This document shows positions 17,037 through 25,460 of a stretch of DNA of 64,000 bases, in pieces (the stretch's first letter is position 1; each line of letters opens with the position of its first letter). The position numbers and the translations under genes are program-made. Below the pieces are notes generated by a model, which worked only from the letters and a program-made list of their open reading frames with translations, did no database searches and was not told the DNA's origin. The DNA comes from Dactylosporangium vinaceum (lineage in GTDB: Bacteria > Actinomycetota > Actinomycetes > Mycobacteriales > Micromonosporaceae): positions 11,532,001 through 11,596,000 of the forward strand of contig NZ_CP061913.1 in assembly GCF_019904175.1 (NCBI RefSeq), written 5' to 3'.

Positions 17037-17450
17037 GTGTATCGACCGCATGCTTTCCCTGTGTCGGTCAAGGGCGTCTGCGTCCGGGCTGGCCAGGTCC
17101 TGTTGCTGCGCAACGAACGGGATGAGTGGGAGCTGCCTGGCGGCAAGCTCGAACTTGGCGAAGACCCGATGGCGTGCGTGACGCGGGAGATCTCCGAGGA
17201 GACCGGTTGGACGGTCACCGTCAGGACGATCCTGGACTGCTGGCTGTACCACATCCGCGACGGCGTCGATGTGCTGATCGTGACTTATGGATGCCGTGTC
17301 GACGCCGACTCGCCGGTCCAGGTCAGCAGCGAACACAAGGAAGCTCGCCTCTTCAGCCACGATGAAGTCGCTGCGCTGCGCATGCCGTCCGGATATCGCC
17401 GCTCGATCGACGACTGGTTCACCCGCCTCGACGCTGCGGTGCACGGCTAG
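17037..17450 (+). CDS. Nudix hydrolase
   Basis: This 137-residue single-domain protein has the complete box GGKLELGEDPMACV followed by TREISEETGW. The strand before the box, VLLLRNERDEWELPGG, is typical of small MutT-like or ADP-ribose-type enzymes. GTG 17037 has CGGAGG six bases upstream and is preferred over longer open-frame starts. It is monocistronic as far as seen: 236 bases separate it from the VOC gene and 308 from the next operon. Confidence 0.88.
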   Translation: MYRPHAFPVSVKGVCVRAGQVLLLRNERDEWELPGGKLELGEDPMACVTREISEETGWTVTVRTILDCWLYHIRDGVDVLIVTYGCRVDADSPVQVSSEHKEARLFSHDEVAALRMPSGYRRSIDDWFTRLDAAVHG

Positions 17451-17758
17451 GGGGACCCGCCGTGCGCTGCCGAGCCTGCGCAACGCACTGGACGAATCAG
17501 CGCCGGAGGCGCTGTGCGCGACCTGCCGCCTCCCGGAGCTTGCGAACCCGTTCCGGTGCCCGATGCGTTGCAGGCGAGGGCGGGTCTCGTGGTCCCCCGA
17601 TTGGGTGATGACTGGTGACGCCAGGGCGGTACAAGCGGACGGTGGCGAAATGTACCCGTGTACGTCTGCCCTCTCCGGCGACGAGCCGAATACGTTCGTT
17701 CAGTGGTGTCGACGCATTGGCTCAGCATGCAGGGGCAGAGTCGTCAAGGAGAGCAGCC
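17451..17758 (+). other. Gene-free leader of the 17.76-26.31 kb operon
   Basis: This 308-base interval ends in AAGGAG, the ribosome site of the nucleotidyltransferase gene. A Cys- and Arg-rich open frame runs through it without a good start, and no FxLD-type precursor peptide could be found here. The operon promoter is presumably inside, but no consensus pair was recognised. Confidence 0.4.
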
Positions 17759-18547
17759 GTGACCCAATCGCCGCACTCACGCCCGGTGATGCACGGGTCG
17801 GAGGTGACAGCGAATGCCCAGGCGCGAGACGCGTGGCTGGCGGCCCTGACGGAGTTGCTGCCTCGGCATCTGTTTGTGGCAGGGGTGTGGCTCGTCGGGT
17901 CACTCGGACGAGGTGGGGACGACGGCTACAGCGACGTCGATCTCGTCGTCGCGGTCGACTCGACCGTCCCCGCGGCGGTGCTGGCGGACCCGGCAACGTT
18001 GCTGCGGGTGCCGGACACGGTGCTGCTGTACACCCGGCCGAAGCCGCGCAACGCACCCGCCGGCGGGGCCTACGAGGCGGTCTGCATCCGGCTGGCTGGC
18101 TTGCCGGTCCTGGTCGACCTGTACCTGTGGCCGGCCGCGACCGCGGCGGTCCCGGACGGCGCCCGGATTCTCTATGCCCGCACCGAACCGCCGCGCAGCG
18201 ACCTGGCGTTCATGACGCTGCTGGACCGGCACCGCAGCGGCGACACTACGGGCGCCGACCCGGACCACCCGGCGACAGTCCTGTTGTTGGTCCAACTCGC
18301 CGCCAAGTACCAAGCCCGCGGTGACGTGTCTCGCCGCGACGGCATCCACCAGCAGCTACACCTTCCCACCGGCGGCACCCTGGCTGTGCTGCGCGACGTG
18401 CTCGACCAGCGCATCGACCTCGCCCGCTGGCCGGCGTTCCAACCTGCAGTCGCAGCGGTGCACCGCTTGCTCGACATCGTCGAGTCCGCTCATCGCCCCG
18501 ATCGCCCAACCATCGACCCGACTGTGGAAAGGACGCCGAGCCGGTGA
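17759..18547 (+). CDS. Nucleotidyltransferase-domain protein
   Basis: The 262-residue protein has the minimal nucleotidyltransferase signature: GVWLVGSLGRGGDDGYSDVD gives the GS and DxD metal motifs near residues 45-60. A third acidic strand (LPVLVDLYLW) follows, then a helical C-terminal half with LLLVQLAAKYQARGDV, as in aminoglycoside-type or DUF4111-like transferases. It would transfer a nucleotide to a hydroxyl of a small molecule, protein or nucleic acid; the acceptor is unknown. GTG 17759 follows AAGGAG at six bases. The stop overlaps the methyltransferase start as GTGA, so this is the first gene of the coupled operon. Confidence 0.82.
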   Translation: MTQSPHSRPVMHGSEVTANAQARDAWLAALTELLPRHLFVAGVWLVGSLGRGGDDGYSDVDLVVAVDSTVPAAVLADPATLLRVPDTVLLYTRPKPRNAPAGGAYEAVCIRLAGLPVLVDLYLWPAATAAVPDGARILYARTEPPRSDLAFMTLLDRHRSGDTTGADPDHPATVLLLVQLAAKYQARGDVSRRDGIHQQLHLPTGGTLAVLRDVLDQRIDLARWPAFQPAVAAVHRLLDIVESAHRPDRPTIDPTVERTPSR

Positions 18548-19881
18548 CCGACCTCGCCACTGCACCGACCGCCGACATCTTGCGTCACCAGCTCGCCGAC
18601 GCCCTGGTCGCGGCGGGCGCGATCACCTCCCCGGACGTGGAGCGGGCGGTACGGACCGTACCGCGGGAGGTGTTCGCCCCGCCCGGCACGAGCCTGGCCG
18701 ACGCGTACGCCGACGACGTGGTGATCACGAAACGTCGTGCGGACGGCCAGCCGACCAGCTCGGTCTCGGCACCGTGGCTCCAGGCGCGGATGATCGAACA
18801 AGCCGGGGTAGGCCCGGGATCGAGAGTCCTCGAGGTGGGCTCGGGCGGGTACAACGCGGCGCTACTCGCCGAGGTCGTCGGCCCGACGGGTGCGGTGACC
18901 AGCGTCGACATCGACCTAGACGTGATCGGCTGGGCACGGCGCGGGCTCGACGCCGCCGGCTACCCGCAGGTGGCGACAGTCGTCGGCGACGGTGAGCACG
19001 GCCACCTGCCGGGCGCGCCGTACGACGCGATCATCGTCACCGTGGAGACCGCCGACATCCCACCGGCCTGGCGCGAGCAGCTCGCCCCGACCGGGGTGCT
19101 CGTAGCGCCGGTGCGGATGCGGGGCCTCACCCGCAGCGTGGCCTTCACCCGGGACGGCACCGGCGACAGCGCTGGCTCCGGTGACGGTCTGGTGGCCCGG
19201 TCGCTGCTCATGTGCGGGTTCGTGCCGATGCAGGGGCAGGGCAGCATCCCGGAGCAGCACCTCGACCTCACCGGCGGGGGCGGGGACGGTGGTGACGGCG
19301 TCGTCGTCCTACGCGTCGACGACGACACCACCACGGTCGACCCGGGCGCTCTCGCCGAGGCGCTCCGCGGTCCGCGGTCCGACGTGTGGTCCGGGATCAC
19401 GCTGCCGGGCAACACGTCGTTCGAGACGCTACTGCTGTGGCTGACCGGCCAGCCGGTGCCGTACGGGCGGCTGTTCGTCGACCGCGACCGGGCGAAGGTC
19501 CACTTCGATGGGTTGCTCGCCCCATTTGCCAACGTCAGCCCGGCGTTCCTCACCGCTGACAGCCTGGCCTACCTCGTGTTGCGCAAGCTTGACAGCACCG
19601 TTCCCGGGGCGCAGCCGCCGGGGGAGTCGCGGTGGGAGTTCGGGGCGCACGGCTTCGGCCCCGACGCCACGCTGGTCGCCACCATGCTGTGCGATGCGGT
19701 CCGGGCCTGGGACCGCCACGCCCCCGACCCGCACATCGCCGTCCACCCCGCCAGCGCCGCGACGGACGCTGCGAGCGTCGCCGCCTCGGACGGCGCGGTG
19801 CGGCTGCTGGTGCCGCGCCGGCATGCCACGATCGTCGTCAGCTGGTCGGCGCCCGCACTGACGTCGGCTGCCACAGCATGA
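18544..19881 (+). CDS. Second FxLD-system methyltransferase (stand-alone)
   Basis: This 445-residue protein is a paralogue of the methyltransferase half of the 8343-10460 gene. It shares VVITKRRADGQPTSS (there VVTKRDTDG), the SAM motif VLEVGSGGYNAALLAEVVGP near residue 95, and LMCGFVPMQG (there EVCGFVPMRG), but lacks the SpaB_C domain. The family, named methyltransferase, FxLD system in protein databases, is related to isoaspartyl methyltransferases that modify Asp side chains in RiPPs. No precursor, LanB or LanC is found within this operon, so its substrate is unknown; it could act on the peptide from 3.6 kb or on another molecule. Confidence 0.85.
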   Translation: MTDLATAPTADILRHQLADALVAAGAITSPDVERAVRTVPREVFAPPGTSLADAYADDVVITKRRADGQPTSSVSAPWLQARMIEQAGVGPGSRVLEVGSGGYNAALLAEVVGPTGAVTSVDIDLDVIGWARRGLDAAGYPQVATVVGDGEHGHLPGAPYDAIIVTVETADIPPAWREQLAPTGVLVAPVRMRGLTRSVAFTRDGTGDSAGSGDGLVARSLLMCGFVPMQGQGSIPEQHLDLTGGGGDGGDGVVVLRVDDDTTTVDPGALAEALRGPRSDVWSGITLPGNTSFETLLLWLTGQPVPYGRLFVDRDRAKVHFDGLLAPFANVSPAFLTADSLAYLVLRKLDSTVPGAQPPGESRWEFGAHGFGPDATLVATMLCDAVRAWDRHAPDPHIAVHPASAATDAASVAASDGAVRLLVPRRHATIVVSWSAPALTSAATA

Positions 19882-20567
19882 CCCAGCCACTCACGGCAGT
19901 GTCGGGCTGCACCACGCCGGGTGTGGGAGCCCCGATGCTGCTGGTGATCCGCGGGAATTCAGCCAGTGGCAAGACCGCCGCCGCGCGGGAGGCGCGTCGC
20001 CGGGCTGGCCGGGGCACCGCCCTGATCGAGCAGGACCACTGGAGGCGGGTGGTGCTGCGCGAACACGGCGGCCTCGGCGACGACGCGGTGGCGCCGGGGT
20101 TCATCGACGTGTCGGTCCGGCATCTGCTCCGCGCCGGCTACCACGTGATCGTCGAGGGCATCCTGCACACCGGCGGCTACGGCCCAATGCTGCGCCAGCT
20201 GATCACCGACCACCCCGGCCCGAGTCACGTCTTCTATCTCGACGTCAGCTTCGAGGAGACCGTCCGGCGCCATCACGGCCGGGCCGAGCCGATCCCGGTC
20301 ACCGCCGACGACATGGCCGGGTGGTACAAGGCGCTCGACGTCCTCGGGGTGGATGGGGAAATGGTCCTCGACGAGGACTCGACCCTCGAGCAGACCGTCG
20401 CCGCCATTCTGGACGTCAGCGGCCTGGCCATCGCCGCGTCGTTGACGCCGTGCCCGGCCCGTTGCCCGCGCTGCGCCGCGAAGCAGGCCGCCGGAGGCGG
20501 TGTGCTCGCCGTGCTGGGCGTCGAACGGTCCGGCGAGCTGGGCGGGGCCGGTGGTCCGGTGTGCTGA
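19878..20567 (+). CDS. P-loop kinase-like ATPase
   Basis: This 229-residue protein has a Walker A motif GNSASGKT near residue 30 and a Walker-B-like strand VIVEGIL, as in small-molecule kinases of the AAA_33/chloramphenicol phosphotransferase type. ETVRRHHGR resembles the lid arginines. The C-terminus bears a CPARCPRCAAKQ cluster with three closely spaced cysteines of unknown role. ATG 19878 overlaps the methyltransferase stop (ATGA). It probably phosphorylates a hydroxyl compound; the target is unknown. Confidence 0.78.
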   Translation: MTQPLTAVSGCTTPGVGAPMLLVIRGNSASGKTAAAREARRRAGRGTALIEQDHWRRVVLREHGGLGDDAVAPGFIDVSVRHLLRAGYHVIVEGILHTGGYGPMLRQLITDHPGPSHVFYLDVSFEETVRRHHGRAEPIPVTADDMAGWYKALDVLGVDGEMVLDEDSTLEQTVAAILDVSGLAIAASLTPCPARCPRCAAKQAAGGGVLAVLGVERSGELGGAGGPVC

Positions 20568-21082
20568 TCGCGCCGATGAGTGTGGAGATGATCGACGACG
20601 TCGAGCGGCTCATGGGTCTGGGTGTCCCATACGTGCGGGCGCGGGGTGGGTCGGACTATTGGCTGTACGCGACGTTGTTCTCCGCGACGTGCCCGGTCGC
20701 GGTCGACGACGGGGTGCTCGCCGGTGCGGCGGTGGCGATGCGCAGCCAGGACGACCCCGGCGACGTGTACGTGCAGGACGTGATGGTCCACCCCGGTCAC
20801 CGCCGGCGGGGTATCGCCACCGGCCTGCTGGGTGTGGTGACCGGGCAGGCACGGCGCTGGGGTGCCCGCCGGCTGTACCTGACATCGGAGCCGGGAAACA
20901 CGGCCGCCGACGCGACCTGGCGGCGGCTCGGGTTCACCAACCTGCCCGGCGACACCACCACCGACGCCGGTATCCAGGTGGTCTCGGACTTCAAGGGCTG
21001 CGGCCGGCACCGCGCCGTGTACCAGCGCGACCTTGTGGCCGGCGCGATAGCGGGGCGGCGGAACGGAGACCCAGGTGAGTGA
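20561..21082 (+). CDS. GNAT family N-acetyltransferase
   Basis: The protein (173 residues) has the acetyl-CoA-binding motif A: VYVQDVMVHPGHRRRGIATGLL, with RRRGIA as the pyrophosphate loop. The following RLYLTSEPGNTAADATWRRL is motif B with the usual Asn. GTG 20561 overlaps the kinase end by seven bases; ATG 20576 is an alternative. It would acetylate an amine; nothing shows which. The stop lies inside the first copy of a 95-base tandem repeat. Confidence 0.83.
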   Translation: MLIAPMSVEMIDDVERLMGLGVPYVRARGGSDYWLYATLFSATCPVAVDDGVLAGAAVAMRSQDDPGDVYVQDVMVHPGHRRRGIATGLLGVVTGQARRWGARRLYLTSEPGNTAADATWRRLGFTNLPGDTTTDAGIQVVSDFKGCGRHRAVYQRDLVAGAIAGRRNGDPGE

Positions 21083-21250
21083 ACCAGTGATGCCCCCGCG
21101 GCCCGGCGACCGCGGCGTCGTGCACGACCTCGTGGCTGGTGTCGTGCCGGTGGACGAACGGAGACCCAGGTGAGTGAACCAGTGATGCCCCCGCGGCCCG
21201 GCGACCGCGGCGTCGTGCACGACCTCGTGGCTGGTGTCGTGCCGGTGGAC
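21061..21250. repeat. Perfect tandem duplication, 2 x 95 bp
   Basis: Positions 21061-21155 are repeated exactly at 21156-21250. Each copy contains GGAGACCCAGGTGAGTGAACC, that is, a ribosome site and the start of the next Nudix gene. Because 95 is not a multiple of three, the first copy opens a short frame that ends at the start codon of the second. The perfect identity argues for a very recent slippage or duplication event, or an assembly artefact. Confidence 0.95.
21075..21173 (+). CDS. 32-codon ORF made by the tandem duplication
   Basis: The duplicated start region is translated as MSEPVMPPRPGDRGVVHDLV and so on, the same as the N-terminus of the following Nudix protein, and stops at TGA 21171-21173, inside the Nudix GTGA start. 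It could act as a short upstream ORF that couples translation, or be a harmless by-product. No independent function is expected. Confidence 0.4.
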   Translation: MSEPVMPPRPGDRGVVHDLVAGVVPVDERRPR

Positions 21251-21793
21251 GAGCGGGAGGCCGCCGACCGCGCCGACATCCTCGCCTGGATCGCCTCCGG
21301 GGCCGGGCTGTACCGGCGGACACCGCCGGCGGACCCGCCGAAACACCTGGTCACCTACTTCCTGCCCTACCACGCCGGCACCGACGCGGTGTTCCTCGTC
21401 GAGCACCGCAAAGCAGGCCTCCTCTTGCCGCCTGGCGGGCACGTCGAGTCGGACGAACCGCCATGGGACACCGTTGTGCGTGAGGCGCAGGAGGAGCTCG
21501 GCGTCGTCGCCCGGCCGCACCCGCTCACCCCGGATCGGCGTCCGCTGTTCGTCACCGTCACCCCGACGGTCGGCCCGCACAGCCACCTCGACGCGACGCT
21601 CTGGTGGCTTCTCGACCTCGACCCGGCCCAGCGCATCGCTGCAGACCCGGGCGAGTTCAGTGGCTGGGGCTGGCATCCTCGCCGCGAGGTCGCCGGCTGG
21701 CCGGCCGGGCGGACCGACCCGGAACTGGGGCGGTTCCTGTCCAAGGTCGAGCACCTGACCACCCGGACCGGCCAAGGTGCGGTGACGCGATGA
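21170..21793 (+). CDS. Nudix hydrolase
   Basis: This 207-residue protein has the box GGHVESDEPPWDTVV then REAQEELGV near residue 95. The surrounding sequence (FLVEHRKAGLLLPPGG, then LDATLWWLLDLD) resembles Nudix enzymes of the actinobacterial secondary-metabolism type. GTG 21170 is the start in the second copy of the 95-base repeat. The stop overlaps the next Nudix start as ATGA. Two adjacent, different Nudix enzymes in one operon suggest consecutive steps on pyrophosphate-linked compounds, which is an inference. Confidence 0.87.
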   Translation: MSEPVMPPRPGDRGVVHDLVAGVVPVDEREAADRADILAWIASGAGLYRRTPPADPPKHLVTYFLPYHAGTDAVFLVEHRKAGLLLPPGGHVESDEPPWDTVVREAQEELGVVARPHPLTPDRRPLFVTVTPTVGPHSHLDATLWWLLDLDPAQRIAADPGEFSGWGWHPRREVAGWPAGRTDPELGRFLSKVEHLTTRTGQGAVTR

Positions 21794-22299
21794 CCGGAAG
21801 TCAGCCTCGCACCGCTGCCGCCCTGAGCGTGCCGTACGCGAGCCCGGTGGACTGCAAGCTGCTGTACACCAACGGCGATCGGGTGCTGTTGGCTTTGCGG
21901 AACGGCACCGGCTACGCCGACGGGCAATGGAACCTGCCGTCCGGCAAGCTCGACGCCGGTGAGATGGTCGACGCCGCGGTGTGCCGCGAAGCGGACGAAG
22001 AGGTCGGCCTGCACCTGGACCGGGCGGAAATGCGGCTGTCGGTGCTGCTGCACTGGCGCAACCCGGAAGGTCAGTACCGGCTCGGAGTGTTCTTCCACGT
22101 CGAGGCCGCCCCCGACCGGCACGGGGTGCCGGTCAACGCCGAGCCGCACAAGTGCGCCGCCATCGGCTGGTACCCGATGGACGCCCTGCCAGCGAACACC
22201 GTGCGCTACACCGCCGCCGGCGTGCACCTGCACCGCCACGGCATCCCGTTCGCCGCCGCCGTATGGCCGGCCACCGACCTGCTCGGCGACCTGCCGTGA
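21790..22299 (+). CDS. Nudix hydrolase
   Basis: This 169-residue protein contains SGKLDAGEMVDAAV followed by CREADEEVGL, a Nudix box in which the first Gly is preceded by Ser and the REUXEE arginine is kept. WNLPSG precedes it. The C-terminal part, AIGWYPMDALPANTVRYTAA, resembles MutT/dNTP-type members. ATG 21790 overlaps the previous stop. A 77-base gap with GGGAGGG follows before the next gene. Confidence 0.87.
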   Translation: MTGSQPRTAAALSVPYASPVDCKLLYTNGDRVLLALRNGTGYADGQWNLPSGKLDAGEMVDAAVCREADEEVGLHLDRAEMRLSVLLHWRNPEGQYRLGVFFHVEAAPDRHGVPVNAEPHKCAAIGWYPMDALPANTVRYTAAGVHLHRHGIPFAAAVWPATDLLGDLP

Positions 22300-22376
22300 A
22301 CAGCCGCCGGCCAGCCCCAGTGGCAGCGGCATGGGACGCCGGATACCGCATCGGTCCGGGGCGGGAGGGCTGAGCT

Positions 22377-22907
22377 GTGCAGCGGATCGCGATCGTGGGT
22401 GCGGGCGGGGCTGGTAAGACCGTGCTGGCCAACCAGCTCACCGCCCTACTCGCCCTGCCGGTCACGCATCTGGACGCGCTGCGCTACGACGCGGACTGGA
22501 ATGTCGTGCCGGAGCGGGAGTTCGTCGACGCGCAACGCGCCGTCGTGGCCGGCGATCGGTGGATCGTCGACGGAAACTCGACCGCGAGCATGCCGGTCCG
22601 GTTCGCCCGAGCCGACACGATCATCTTCCTGAATCTGCCGCCGCTGCTCTGCCTGTGGAGCATCCTGCGGCGACGGCTGCGCTACCACGGCGGCCGGCAT
22701 CCCGACGGTGTGCACGACCGCATCACCGTCGGGTCGCTGCGGTTCGTGCTGACCTTCCGCCGCCGCTTCGCACCCGCCGTGCGGGCGCACATCGCCGCGC
22801 ACGGCCAGCGCGCGGTGCTCATCGAGGTCACCAGCCGCCGCCAGGTCAACCTCCTCCTCGCCCGCCTCGACGGCCCGGCACGCAATGGAGGCACCGATGA
22901 CGGTTGA
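22377..22907 (+). CDS. P-loop NMP-kinase-like protein (FlaR/topology-modulation type)
   Basis: The protein (176 residues) starts IAIVGAGGAGKTVLANQL, a Walker A motif with Gly-Gly-Ala-Gly-Lys-Thr, and continues HLDALRYDADWNVVPEREF and WIVDGNST, the pattern of small adenylate-kinase-like proteins annotated as FlaR or topology modulation protein. The lid region WSILRRRLRYHGGRHPDG is Arg-rich. The family's true substrate is not established. GTG 22377 follows GGGAGGG. The end overlaps the transporter start by 11 bases. Confidence 0.8.
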   Translation: MQRIAIVGAGGAGKTVLANQLTALLALPVTHLDALRYDADWNVVPEREFVDAQRAVVAGDRWIVDGNSTASMPVRFARADTIIFLNLPPLLCLWSILRRRLRYHGGRHPDGVHDRITVGSLRFVLTFRRRFAPAVRAHIAAHGQRAVLIEVTSRRQVNLLLARLDGPARNGGTDDG

Positions 22908-24246
22908 CCACGGCACCGCCCGCCCTGCCGGGCACGGCAGGCAGACGCGGCCGGGCGAGGACCCGCCGGGCCGGCCGGGTTCCGGCGCTGGCGCACCCAC
23001 GTCCACCGTGCCCGCACCGCCGCCGGTGTCATGGCGTGGTGATCTGCGCCGGCTGTGGACGGCGTACTCCGTCAGCGAGCTGGGCAGCGCGGTTGGCGCC
23101 GGAGCGTTGCCGCTGATCGCGATCGTCGTCCTGGACGTGCCGGCGTGGCAGGTGTCGATGCTGGCGGTGGCGGCCGGGCTCACGAGCGCGGCCGTCGCGG
23201 TGCCGCTCGCGCCGTGGATCGAGGTCCACCGCAAACGCCCGGTCATGATCGCCACGGACCTGGCCCGGTTCGCGGCCTTGGTCACCGTGCCGGTCGCGGC
23301 GTGGCTCGGGGTGCTCACGTACGCCCAGCTGTGTGTGGTCGCCGCGGTGCAGACCGGCGGCGCGATCGTGTTCGCCGCCGCCGGCGGTGCGCACCTTAAG
23401 CGGCTCGTTCCCGAACCGCACCGGGCGCAGGCGAACAGCCGGTTCGAGACCAGCCTGTGGTCGGCCACCACGGTCGGGCCGCCGATCGGCGGGCTGCTCG
23501 TGTCGTGGCTCGGCGCGACCGTGTCCGTCGCCGTCGACGCGGCAACGTTCCTGCTCTCGGCGATCGGTGTCCGCCGGCTGCGCAGCCGCGAACCCGCCCC
23601 GCTGCCACCCGCCGCTGGGCGTCGGTGGCTCGGCGAGGTGACCGGTGGATGGCGGTACATCGCCGCCCACCACGACCTGCACCTGCTGTTCTGGAACGCC
23701 ATGGCCTTCGGCGGTCTGATCATGGCCGCCGCCCCGTTGACCACCGTGTTGATGCTGCGCGACCTCGGGTTCACGCCATGGCAGTACGGCCTCGCTCTGG
23801 GTGTGCCGGGCGTCGGTGGGATCGCCGGTTCACTCCTCGTCGGCCCGCTGACCCTCCGCCTCGGCCTCGACGCCCGGACGGTGCTGCTGACCTCTGGGGT
23901 GGCGCGGACGGTATGGCTCGGCTTCGTCGCGCTCGCCCCGCCCGGCACAGCCGGCCTGGTGGTGATCATCGCAGCGGACACCCTGCTGCTGTTCTGCGCC
24001 GGCGTGTTCAACCCGACCTTCGTCACCTACCGGATGCGCGTCACCGCCGACACACACATGACCCGCGTCGCCACTGCCTGGTCGGTCAGCTCCAAGACCG
24101 TCCAACCCGCCTGCATCGCCGCGGCAGGGCTCCTCGCCACCGTCACGTCCGCCCGGACCGCGATCGCCGTCGCCGCGGTCGCTGTCGTCGCCTCCACCGG
24201 GCTGCTGCCCTGGCGCACCGCAACCGGCGGGGCCGGCGATGCTTGA
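22897..24246 (+). CDS. MFS transporter (EntS-like MFS_3)
   Basis: After a 50-residue Pro/Gly-rich N-terminus come about 12 hydrophobic segments, beginning LWTAYSVSELGSAVGAGALP. The loop EVHRKRPVMIATDLARFAA is the MFS motif between helices 2 and 3, and RAQANSRFETSLWSATTVGP matches the EntS/MFS_3 exporter subfamily. Such proteins use the proton gradient to export siderophores, antibiotics or drugs. ATG 22897 is preferred over 22885 because GGAGG lies between them. In this operon it is the likely exporter of the product or a self-protection pump. Confidence 0.87.
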   Translation: MTVDHGTARPAGHGRQTRPGEDPPGRPGSGAGAPTSTVPAPPPVSWRGDLRRLWTAYSVSELGSAVGAGALPLIAIVVLDVPAWQVSMLAVAAGLTSAAVAVPLAPWIEVHRKRPVMIATDLARFAALVTVPVAAWLGVLTYAQLCVVAAVQTGGAIVFAAAGGAHLKRLVPEPHRAQANSRFETSLWSATTVGPPIGGLLVSWLGATVSVAVDAATFLLSAIGVRRLRSREPAPLPPAAGRRWLGEVTGGWRYIAAHHDLHLLFWNAMAFGGLIMAAAPLTTVLMLRDLGFTPWQYGLALGVPGVGGIAGSLLVGPLTLRLGLDARTVLLTSGVARTVWLGFVALAPPGTAGLVVIIAADTLLLFCAGVFNPTFVTYRMRVTADTHMTRVATAWSVSSKTVQPACIAAAGLLATVTSARTAIAVAAVAVVASTGLLPWRTATGGAGDA

Positions 24247-24910
24247 CCGATACGCGGCTGACCCCGCCGTGCGGGCGGCGACGTTCGTCGTGCTCGATTT
24301 CGAAGGCGCCACCCCAGCCGGGTACCCGGCCGAGCCGACCGAGGTCGGCGCGGTCCTGCTTCGCCTGCGACAGGAGCCCGCGGGGCATTGGGACCTCGCC
24401 GAGGCCGGCCGGTTCGAGTCGCTGATTCGGCCCCCGGACCATGCGCCGGTCACCGCGTTCGACACCCGCCAGACCGGCATCACCGCGGCGATGGTCGCCG
24501 GTCAGGCCGACGCCGCGACGGTACTGGCCAGGTTCGACGCGACGCTCACCCGCCCGCCGTACGTGACCGTGGCACACCACGCCCGGACCGAGGCCGGCAT
24601 TCTGCGCCGCTACGCCACCGCCTGCCCCGCGCTCGCCGCCGCACCGATGCTCGACACGCTGCGGCTGGCCCGTCACGCCCATCCCGGGCTGGCGAACTAT
24701 CAGCTCGACACCCTTCTAGCCCAGCTCGGCGTCCCGACCCCGCCGGACCGGCACCGCGCACTGCCTGACGCGGTCGTGACCGCCGCCGTCCTGCAGGCGC
24801 TGCTCGCCGACGGCGCCCGACGCCTGCGCTGGGCCACCCTGGCCCAACTGCAAGCCCTCGCCGGACTCGCACCACCCCACCTGGCCGCGGAACAGGCCAC
24901 GCTGTTCTGA
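24239..24910 (+). CDS. DEDDh 3'-5' exonuclease (DnaQ-like)
   Basis: The 223-residue protein has the exonuclease I motif VVLDFEGATP (Asp20, Glu22), a central VAHHARTEAGILRR in place of the exoII region, and the exoIII motif HRALPDAVVTA with the His and Asp of the DEDDh class. Domain length and order match the epsilon-like exonuclease domain alone. It would degrade single-stranded DNA or RNA, or small oligonucleotides. The start overlaps the transporter end by eight bases. In a small-molecule operon it is out of place, unless the substrate is an oligonucleotide or nucleotide conjugate. Confidence 0.82.
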   Translation: MLDRYAADPAVRAATFVVLDFEGATPAGYPAEPTEVGAVLLRLRQEPAGHWDLAEAGRFESLIRPPDHAPVTAFDTRQTGITAAMVAGQADAATVLARFDATLTRPPYVTVAHHARTEAGILRRYATACPALAAAPMLDTLRLARHAHPGLANYQLDTLLAQLGVPTPPDRHRALPDAVVTAAVLQALLADGARRLRWATLAQLQALAGLAPPHLAAEQATLF

Positions 24911-24968
24911 GCACGCGCCACACCCCGCCTCGACCCGATGCCGGCACGGCCTACGGAAGGAGACACCG

Positions 24969-25460
24969 ATGGTGGACGACGAGTGGCGGCGATGGCCACA
25001 GGACTGGACCGCACGCAAGGCCGGCGACGGCTGCCAGCTGTGCGATTTCCTCCGCACCGAGGACCCCGCCTGGGGCCTGCCGGTCTACACCGGGCAGGTC
25101 GCGAACGGCTACCTGTGGGCGCGTGGGCAGATCACCGGCTACTGCGTCATCATCTGGCGCGGCGGGCACATCTGCGAACCGACCGACCTCACTCCTGCCG
25201 ACGCGAGCCGGTACTTCGACGACATCTTCGCAGTCGGCCGCGCCCTGATCAGGCTGCTCGGACCGGCGAAAATGAACTACGAGACGCTCGGCAACGCGGT
25301 ACCGCACCTGCACACCCACGTCGTGCCGCGCGGCCTGGACGACCCGAACCCGGGCGGGCCGCTGCCGTGGACCTACCTCGACGACGGTCACCAACCCGCC
25401 GGCCCGTTGCACGCCCTCGCCGACGACCTGCGCCGGCTCTTGCCCGCCGGCGCGACATGA
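24969..25460 (+). CDS. HIT family hydrolase
   Basis: This 163-residue protein shows the histidine triad at HLHTHVV, preceded by NYETLGNAVP, and the N-terminal CQLCDFLRTED that in HIT proteins can bind zinc. HIT enzymes hydrolyse phosphoramidate or phosphoanhydride bonds of nucleoside monophosphate conjugates. ATG 24969 has GGAAGGAG at good spacing after a 58-base gap. The stop overlaps the nitrilase start as ATGA. Confidence 0.88.
   Translation: MVDDEWRRWPQDWTARKAGDGCQLCDFLRTEDPAWGLPVYTGQVANGYLWARGQITGYCVIIWRGGHICEPTDLTPADASRYFDDIFAVGRALIRLLGPAKMNYETLGNAVPHLHTHVVPRGLDDPNPGGPLPWTYLDDGHQPAGPLHALADDLRRLLPAGAT

Noticed and set aside
17451..18543. A second FxLD precursor near the stand-alone methyltransferase
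   Set aside because: All short plus-strand frames were read for an FxLD motif followed by Cys/Ser/Thr core; none fits.
22446..24026. 526-codon minus-strand frame opposite the kinase and MFS genes
   Set aside because: Low-complexity Thr/Ala/Arg sequence, no motif; the plus strand has a clear transporter.
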